Positions 58,921-64,000 of a DNA stretch of 64,000 bases are shown here, piece by piece. The notes under the pieces were generated by a model. It was not told the DNA's origin. It was given only the letters and a program-made list of their open reading frames with translations, and made no database searches. Origin of the DNA: RBG-16-49-21 sp040768125 (GTDB lineage: Bacteria > Spirochaetota > UBA4802 > UBA5550); NCBI GenBank assembly GCA_040768125.1, contig JAXGNG010000001.1:1364001-1428000 (forward strand). The letters are read 5' to 3'. The position numbers and the translations under genes are program-made. Each line of letters begins with the position of its first letter. The stretch's first letter is position 1.

Positions 58921-59300
58921 TGAAGTTCCTGTCGGATGAATGGTTCGCAAAGGTGAAGGAGCTTACGGAAGCCGCCCGGGACCTCGAGGTCCCGAAGGCG
59001 ATGAGGGACGTGACGGTGAACCTGACGATTGCCACCGGGGAAGGGGAGGTCGCGATGTCCATGCGCGGCGGCGTGATCGGGAAGGGGCACCTTCAGGGCC
59101 CCGACGTGGAGATGGCCATGCCCGAGGAGTACGCCCTCGCCATACTGGTGCGCGGCGACTGGTCGGCCGGCATGAAGGGCTGGGTCGCGAGAAAGATCAG
59201 GGTGTCGGGGAACATGCGGAAGCTGATCCCCCTCCAGGTCTATTCGCCCACATCCTCCCAGGAGGCGCTCCGGAAGGAGATCGAGACGATCACCTCGTAG
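58920..59300 (+). CDS. SCP2-like sterol- or lipid-binding protein
   Basis: 126 residues, probably cytoplasmic. The C-terminal ARKIRVSGNMRKLIPLQV and the first-half pattern VNLTIATGEGEVAMSMRGG resemble SCP2 lipid-binding folds, in which a hydrophobic tunnel holds acyl chains or sterols. The ATG overlaps the stop of the oxidoreductase gene by one base, with GGGAGG 8 nt upstream, so the pair is co-translated. The assignment is by pattern only. Confidence 0.72.
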   Translation: MKFLSDEWFAKVKELTEAARDLEVPKAMRDVTVNLTIATGEGEVAMSMRGGVIGKGHLQGPDVEMAMPEEYALAILVRGDWSAGMKGWVARKIRVSGNMRKLIPLQVYSPTSSQEALRKEIETITS

Positions 59301-59511
59301 GTTCCTCCCGGGCGTCCCCCTCCATCGTTTCCGAAAGATGCCCGAGGGGGCAGTCGGTCACGTAGGCGGCCCCCCATGCGGTGAGGTGGACGTTCCGCGC
59401 CGTGGCGCCCTCCCCGGAGCGGCAGATGACCACGGAGCCGTGCTCGGCCACGTGGCGGCTGCATTCGCGGCAGTCATCGATACGGATGACCATCGGCGTG
59501 CCCGGCGTCAC
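59290..59511 (-). CDS. Small cysteine-containing protein
   Basis: About 67-73 residues. GTG 59511 overlaps the stop of the upstream YeaQ-like gene (GTGA), and ATG 59493 is an alternative start. IRIDDCRECSRHVAEHGSVVICRSGEGATARN gives a Cys pair plus a third Cys, followed by CPLGHLSE. It could bind a metal. No family recognised. Its 3' end overlaps the convergent SCP2-like gene by 11 nt. Confidence 0.55.
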   Translation of the reverse strand: MTPGTPMVIRIDDCRECSRHVAEHGSVVICRSGEGATARNVHLTAWGAAYVTDCPLGHLSETMEGDAREEPTR

Positions 59512-59759
59512 CTCCTGCGAATGGCGTTCACGACGACCAGGAGGACCAGTGCGCCGGCCAGGGCGGCGATGATGGAACCGACAATGCCGTGAAAGGATAT
59601 GCCCACCAGCCTGAAGAGAAAGCCGCCGATGAAGGAACCCGCGACGCCGATGATGAGGTTCCAGAGGAGTCCGAAGCCGCCCCCTTTCCATATAAGGCCC
59701 GCAAGCCACCCCGCCACGAGGCCGATGAAGAGAAGTACGAGAATCCCGGTCAATGTCAT
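59508..59759 (-). CDS. GlsB/YeaQ/YmgE-family small membrane protein
   Basis: 83 residues from ATG 59759, with GGAGG 8 nt upstream. A frame to 59774 would add five residues before the site. Three hydrophobic helices with glycine-rich turns: GILVLLFIGLVAGWLAGLIW, LLWNLIIGVAGSFIGGFLFRLVGI and GIVGSIIAALAGALVLLVVVN. This is the classic YeaQ/YmgE transglycosylase-associated pattern. It is often stress-induced. Exact role unknown. Its stop overlaps the downstream gene's GTG. Confidence 0.88.
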   Translation of the reverse strand: MTLTGILVLLFIGLVAGWLAGLIWKGGGFGLLWNLIIGVAGSFIGGFLFRLVGISFHGIVGSIIAALAGALVLLVVVNAIRRR

Positions 59760-59910
59760 GGTGATTACCTCCACGCATCAAAGATGGATGCGAAACACGC
59801 ATCACTGTCGCGATGGTATCACTCCGGGCGATATCGCACAATAAAAAAAATGTTTCGGGGCGAAATGCCGAATTCCCCGGTGGCATGTCCCGCCCCTTCG
59901 CGGCGGGACG

Positions 59911-60762
59911 TCAGGCAAGCTTCTTCTTGTGGGTCTGGAGGAGTTTCTCCGCCTTTTTGTATTCGCCCTTGAAAATGTAGAGCATGCTCAGCTTGGTGAG
60001 GTCGAGGACATTGGGCTCCCGGTTCCTGAGCTCATCCTCGAGCTCCTGGATCGCCTTCCCGAGATCGCCGATCTCCTTCATCTTGCTTTCGTAGGTGATC
60101 TTTTCAAGGTACTTCTTGAATCGGGCGTATTCCGGACGGCATTCAAGGGCCTCGGTGAGGTACGCGACGGCGTCATCGTACCGTCCCAGGTAAAAGCAGC
60201 AGAACCCGTAGAAGCGGTTGATGAACGAGCGGTCCTCCGCCATGTCCCTGATCCGGTCCAGGCATTCGATGGCCTTCCCGTACTGCTTCCATTCATAGTA
60301 GATGTGCGCGAGAAGATAATTCGCCTTCAGGTGGCGCCCGTCGCTCCTGATGACCTCGGAGAGGTATTTTTCCGCCTTCTTGTACTCGCCGGTGTTGTAC
60401 AATACCAGGCCCGCGTAGTAGTTCCCCTCGACGAAGCGCGGCTCCCGCGCGAGGGATTCCTTGAAGTACTTCAGGGCCCTGTCGTACTGCTCCCTGTTGT
60501 AGTGCTCCACCCCGAGATTCAGGAGCACGCGATGGTGCGGCTCGATCTTCAGCGCATCGAGATACGCGGCGATCGCCTTTTCGCTTTCCCCCTGCCGCGC
60601 GTGTATCTCCCCGATATTGTTGAAGGCGGCGACAAAGCGGGGACAGGCCTCGATGGCCCGGCGGTATTCCTCGATGGCCCCTTCATGGTCGCCCTGGTTT
60701 GAAAGCTCGAGCGCCCGGTTGTAAATCAGCACCGCTTCTCTCGGGACGGAACTTGTTATCAT
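59911..60762 (-). CDS. TPR protein
   Basis: 283 residues from ATG 60762, with GAGGGG 7 nt upstream. Around seven TPR units with the A-x-x-x-Y and P-x pattern (YNRALELSNQGDHEGAIEEYRRAIEACPRF; YLDALKIEPHHRVLLNLGVEHYNREQYDRALKYFKESL; YYAGLVLYNTGEYKKAEKYLSEVI). The C-terminal KYLEKITYESKMKEIGDLGKAIQELEDELRNRE is a charged helix. No signal peptide, so it is probably cytoplasmic. A scaffolding role is likely; the partner is unknown. It is divergent from the cyclase gene. Confidence 0.88.
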   Translation of the reverse strand: MITSSVPREAVLIYNRALELSNQGDHEGAIEEYRRAIEACPRFVAAFNNIGEIHARQGESEKAIAAYLDALKIEPHHRVLLNLGVEHYNREQYDRALKYFKESLAREPRFVEGNYYAGLVLYNTGEYKKAEKYLSEVIRSDGRHLKANYLLAHIYYEWKQYGKAIECLDRIRDMAEDRSFINRFYGFCCFYLGRYDDAVAYLTEALECRPEYARFKKYLEKITYESKMKEIGDLGKAIQELEDELRNREPNVLDLTKLSMLYIFKGEYKKAEKLLQTHKKKLA

Positions 60763-60944
60763 GACGATTCCCCTCGCGTACGATATCATTGCGGCCGGTT
60801 CAACGGGACCGGGGTTTCCGGCAGGTATGCCCCTGCCCGCCCCTCCCCGCGGCAGTCCACTCCACTATTCATATCGGATATAACTTTAAATTATTCAAGT
60901 AAAATGTTGTTTCCTTCCCCGGGCCGCGGCCCGTATTATTAATC

Positions 60945-60972
60945 TTGACACGCAGCCGATTCCTGTTAACCT
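60945..60972 (+). promoter_or_regulatory. Candidate sigma-70 promoter of the cyclase gene
   Basis: TTGACA at 60945-60950 and TAACCT at 60967-60972, spacer 16 bp. The expected start is near 60979, about 41 nt before the ATG. Confidence 0.5.
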
Positions 60973-61019
60973 ATCGGACGGGCCGGGCGTGGAAACGCCC
61001 GAGCCGAAAGAAGGGTCCC

Positions 61020-62732
61020 ATGTTCGGAAAGAAGATCAACGCCACGAGGGTCTGGCCCGTAACGCTTAAAATAGTACTGATCTTCGGCCTTTTCATACTC
61101 ATCTCGAATTTTTCGTCCAATTATATCAACCTGCTCATGAACAGGTCTGAGCAGCTGGCCCTCATGAACCAGCTTCTCACCGGGGACCTCAAGAATCTCT
61201 ACTCCTACTGCAACGACCAGTACGAAATCCTCCAGTATGACAGGGACCGGGACGAGTCCCTGCGGAGCATCGAGAGGAAGGGCGCCCATGAACTGAAAAA
61301 CTCCAAGGCCCTCTTCCTCGGTTTCGAGCCGGGCGGAGAGATCATTTTCCTGGCCACGGGGGCCTCGCGTGACGGTGAGGAGAAGCCCCCGGCCCCGGGG
61401 CACGGCGCGTTCCCCGACAGGGAACGCCTTGCCGCGATGAACCGGGAGCTCCGCGGGGGGAAGGACGAAGGGCCGGTCTCCTTCATGTACCAGGGCGAAG
61501 AATACTTCGGAATGTACAAGTACAATCCCCTCTGGGGCGCCTTCGTCGTCCGGGCGGAGGAGCTGAACCAGTTCTACGCCCGGTCCCGGAGCATATTCTG
61601 GAAAGTGGGCGCGGTCATCATCTTCATCACCATCGTGGTCGGGGGCATAGGGGTTTTCATCCTTCGCTACATCCTCCGCTACATCGAGGTGATCACCGGG
61701 TCGATCATGAGAATGGTGAAGACCCAGCGCCTCGCCCTCATCGACATGAAGGACGCGACCAATGACGACATCACCTACCTCGGCATGGCCTTCAATTCCC
61801 TGTCGAGCACCGTGGACAACCTGATCGCGATATTCCGCAAGTTCGCGAACCAGGACGTGGTGCTCAAGGCCTACCGCGACAGGATCGTGAAGCTCGAGGG
61901 GTCCCGGTACGACCTCACGGTGCTTTTCTCCGACATCAGGAGCTTCACGTTCATAACCGAGACCCTGGGCACGGAGATCATCAAGCTCCTGAACCTTCAT
62001 TACGACCGCGCCATAAGGGAGATCGTCGATCTCGACGGCGTCATGGGGGCGATCATCGGCGATGCCCTCCTGGCCGTGTTCGGCGTGCTCGAGGAATCCC
62101 CGGAGAACAAGTCGCTCCGCGCGGTCACCGCGGGATACCGGCTCCACGAGATCACGGAGGAGCTCCAGCGCCGCATGACCTCGATAAAGGAGCAAATCGA
62201 GCGTGAAAGGGGCGCCCTCACGGAGGAGGAAGAGCGGATATACCGTGCGGTGCTCCTGGAAATCGGCGTGGGCATCGACGGTGGCGAGATATTCTACGGC
62301 AACATCGGCTCCTACGTGAGGATGACGAACACCGTCATCGGCGACCCGGTCAATTCCGCGTCAAGGCTCGAGGGCCTCACCAGGATATACCGTGTGCCGG
62401 TGATCTGCTCGGAGTACGTGAAGGATGACATCGAGGCGGGGGTGGGGGAATCGGGGTATCGATTCGTGGAGATCGATACCGTTCTCGTGAAGGGCAAGAC
62501 GGAGGGACGGAAGATCTTCTGGCCCGTGCGCGAGAACGAGATCGACGACGCCCTGTCGCACGATATCGCGGTCTTCGAGAAGGGACGGTTGCTTTATTAC
62601 CGGGGGGAATGGGATCGTGCCGCCGCCGCGTTCCGGAAGTGCGGGCTCCCCCTTGCCGAGGTGTTCAGGGAACGAACGCGCGAGAGGCCACCGGAGGGCT
62701 GGGACGGTATATGGGAAATGACAACGAAATAA
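61020..62732 (+). CDS. Membrane-bound class III nucleotidyl cyclase
   Basis: 570 residues from ATG 61020, with GAAAGAAGGG upstream. One N-terminal helix (TLKIVLIFGLFILISNF), a periplasmic sensor of about 160 residues, a second helix (GAVIIFITIVVGGIGVFILRYI), a HAMP-like region and the cyclase domain. Metal ligands Asp305 (FSDIR) and Asp348 (GDALL) and the NSASRLEG transition-state Asn and Arg are present. The base-selecting Lys before GD (usual K-x-x-GD) reads Ala344, so substrate specificity is uncertain. It overlaps the next gene by 22 nt. Makes cAMP or cGMP, or is degenerate. Confidence 0.85.
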   Translation: MFGKKINATRVWPVTLKIVLIFGLFILISNFSSNYINLLMNRSEQLALMNQLLTGDLKNLYSYCNDQYEILQYDRDRDESLRSIERKGAHELKNSKALFLGFEPGGEIIFLATGASRDGEEKPPAPGHGAFPDRERLAAMNRELRGGKDEGPVSFMYQGEEYFGMYKYNPLWGAFVVRAEELNQFYARSRSIFWKVGAVIIFITIVVGGIGVFILRYILRYIEVITGSIMRMVKTQRLALIDMKDATNDDITYLGMAFNSLSSTVDNLIAIFRKFANQDVVLKAYRDRIVKLEGSRYDLTVLFSDIRSFTFITETLGTEIIKLLNLHYDRAIREIVDLDGVMGAIIGDALLAVFGVLEESPENKSLRAVTAGYRLHEITEELQRRMTSIKEQIERERGALTEEEERIYRAVLLEIGVGIDGGEIFYGNIGSYVRMTNTVIGDPVNSASRLEGLTRIYRVPVICSEYVKDDIEAGVGESGYRFVEIDTVLVKGKTEGRKIFWPVRENEIDDALSHDIAVFEKGRLLYYRGEWDRAAAAFRKCGLPLAEVFRERTRERPPEGWDGIWEMTTK

Positions 62733-64000
62733 CGAAAGGCCATGGCAGGTCGCTCTTCCTTCCAGATGAAATCCATGACCGTGACGGGACCGGTCAGGTG
62801 TACGTCCTCGAGGAGGAGTTCGCCAGGTCCAGGAAGAACCGCAACCTCCGGCTCTATGCCTTCCTCGTCGCCTTCACCGCGCTCTTGGCGGGGGGGGTGT
62901 TCCTGTTCAGGTTGTGGAGCGAGGGCCGGGAGCGCCTCGTCGAGGTGGACATCTCCGATTTCGAGGACCTTCGTCTCCGCGAGGTGATGAGCTCCGCGCG
63001 AAAGAGGAGGGGGAACATCGACGTGCTCCACATCGAGCTGAGGATGCTCGAGGTCGCCATGCTGGATGAGATGCTGCGGGTGCGCAGGGACTACCAGTCC
63101 CGGGGCAACGCCCTTCTCGACGCGGCGGCGTCCGACGGGGCGGTCGACGCGCAGCTCCGCGGGCTCGATGAGAGGGAACGGCGCGCCGTTGAGAGGATCC
63201 GGTCAGCCTACCGGGCGCGGATACGGGCGAAGAAGGCCGAGATCTGGTCCCTGGAGGAGGCGCGCGAGGAGGAGGAGAAGGAGCTCGAGGTAAAGGGGGC
63301 GGATACGCGCCTCTCGAACGAGGACCGGCTCTACGCCCTCAGGATGAAACAGTTGAGGGAGAAGCAGGAATACGGCGTCGAGGCCCTGAAGCGGTACTAT
63401 GACGCCCAAGCGGAGTTCCTTACCGCACGGTACAATCCCGTCATGGGGGGGAGGGTCAGGAAGGCTATGGAGCTCGGCGCGGGGAAGCCATCGGTTACCG
63501 GTGGGATGGCGCTGAAGGAGTACGACGCCATACTGGATGACCATGGCGTCGCCCCCGGGGATTTCACCGCCCTCCGGAACCGTATCGGCGCCCAGGGGGA
63601 CCTGCTCAGGCGCCTCCAGAGGGTGCCCTACGTCAATTCCGTGCCGGGGGCCCTTGACGCCCTGGACAGGCTCTCCGGGTCGATCGTGGCGGAATATGAA
63701 CGGATATGGACGGCCCTGGCAGCGGCACTGCACAGGGCCGAACGCCTTCGAGAGCGGTATGACTATCCCTTCGAATATGTCCTGGGCGCCAGGAGGGAAC
63801 AGGGCATGATCCTTGACCCGCGCGATCCCGATGACATCCTCGTGTACATGCGGCGGTCACTGGACGTGCAGGACGGGCGGAGGGCCTCGGTTTTCCACGG
63901 GGACCGCCTCGTGGGCACGATACGCCTCTACCGGATCGCGGGAGGTCATTACCGCGGCAGGACCGTCACCCTGGTTGATAAGAAAGAGCCCTTCCGGCCG
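62711..64000 (+). CDS. Membrane protein with coiled-coil periplasmic region (3' end outside window)
   Basis: 430 residues are visible and no stop occurs before the window end. The ATG lies inside the cyclase gene's last codons (22-nt overlap), so it is translated with it. A cytoplasmic start of about 48 residues leads to a membrane helix (LYAFLVAFTALLAGGVFLFRLW) and a long charged helical region with heptad-like runs (RAVERIRSAYRARIRAKKAEIWSLEEAREEEEKEL). Then comes a mixed region to the end (VYMRRSLDVQDGRRASVFHGDRLVGTIRLYR). No domain recognised. Possibly a sensor partner of the cyclase. Confidence 0.8.
   Translation, partial: MGNDNEITKGHGRSLFLPDEIHDRDGTGQVYVLEEEFARSRKNRNLRLYAFLVAFTALLAGGVFLFRLWSEGRERLVEVDISDFEDLRLREVMSSARKRRGNIDVLHIELRMLEVAMLDEMLRVRRDYQSRGNALLDAAASDGAVDAQLRGLDERERRAVERIRSAYRARIRAKKAEIWSLEEAREEEEKELEVKGADTRLSNEDRLYALRMKQLREKQEYGVEALKRYYDAQAEFLTARYNPVMGGRVRKAMELGAGKPSVTGGMALKEYDAILDDHGVAPGDFTALRNRIGAQGDLLRRLQRVPYVNSVPGALDALDRLSGSIVAEYERIWTALAAALHRAERLRERYDYPFEYVLGARREQGMILDPRDPDDILVYMRRSLDVQDGRRASVFHGDRLVGTIRLYRIAGGHYRGRTVTLVDKKEPFRP

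Noticed and set aside
57298..58950. A long open frame on the minus strand opposite the Old Yellow Enzyme gene
   Set aside because: Shadow of the plus-strand gene, which has complete Fe-S and flavin motifs. The minus product is Arg/Pro/Gly-rich with no domain.
60966..62195. A long minus-strand open frame opposite the cyclase gene
   Set aside because: The plus-strand cyclase has metal motifs; the minus product has no domain and lacks a ribosome-binding site.
1..64000. CRISPR array or rRNA operon
   Set aside because: No spaced direct-repeat array and no rRNA-like sequence were seen in the window.

Overview
This 64 kb window is G+C-rich chromosomal DNA, very probably from a free-living or environmental spirochaete (Spirochaetota). 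The best markers are two adjacent secreted FlaA flagellar-sheath proteins (21154-22816), a 900-residue GreA whose cleavage domain sits behind a very long helical N-terminal region (23007-25709), an ATP-type and a PPi-type phosphofructokinase encoded back to back (27724-30561), CheX, and many lipoproteins and TPR proteins. This assignment rests on gene content. I could not run a phylogeny. I saw no rRNA, prophage, CRISPR array or intact insertion sequence. The only mobile-looking DNA is a 109-bp A+T-rich inverted-repeat element at 41175-41283.

Layout. 1-3787: the end of an FAD/NAD oxidoreductase, moaC, then groES-groEL behind a CIRCE operator and closed by a terminator. 3922-7785: a tight five-gene operon with a STAS-like/HATPase fusion, a STAS-like DUF4325-type protein and three proteins of unknown function, probably a partner-switching signalling module. 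7801-20729: short mixed-strand units for envelope and housekeeping functions (GNAT acetyltransferase, SPOR protein, STAS protein, RsuA-type pseudouridine synthase, SH3 lipoprotein, PgsA, amidase, DapF, polysaccharide deacetylase, M23 peptidase, ADP-ribosylglycohydrolase homologue, M20 peptidase, signal peptidase I). 21154-25896: flaA pair, greA and tRNA-Leu(CAG) with its own promoter and terminator. 25967-32232: lipoproteins, small unknown genes, the two phosphofructokinases and TPR and zinc proteins. 32235-37217: rnfCDGEA followed directly by thyX, without rnfB. 37230-50247: CheX, a PpiD-like protein, Trm112-like protein, an M30-like peptidase lipoprotein, a YfbK-type VWA lipoprotein, a DUF2339-DUF3999 fusion, zinc ribbon, MORN lipoprotein, a putative outer-membrane barrel, a beta-propeller lipoprotein and a DUF4239 protein. 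50580-59300: dnaE, methyltransferase, panC, MscS channel, an Old Yellow Enzyme/FAD reductase and an SCP2-like protein. 59290-64000: YeaQ-like and small cysteine-rich proteins, TPR protein, a membrane class III nucleotidyl cyclase and a coiled-coil membrane protein that runs off the window.

Most themes are cell-envelope construction (amidase, M23, deacetylase, PgsA, SPase, DapF), periplasmic flagella, redox and energy metabolism (Rnf, the PPi/ATP PFK pair, Old Yellow Enzyme) and signalling (STAS/HATPase operon, stand-alone STAS, CheX, cyclase). The points most worth a second look are the STAS/HATPase operon, a pseudouridine synthase that appears to start at ATT, an ADP-ribosylglycohydrolase that has lost its metal motifs, a signal peptidase I with Arg at the catalytic Lys position, a DUF2339-DUF3999 fusion with an internal ribosome-binding site and start, a sigma-28-like promoter at flaA, duplicated palindromes upstream of dnaE, and the 109-bp element.
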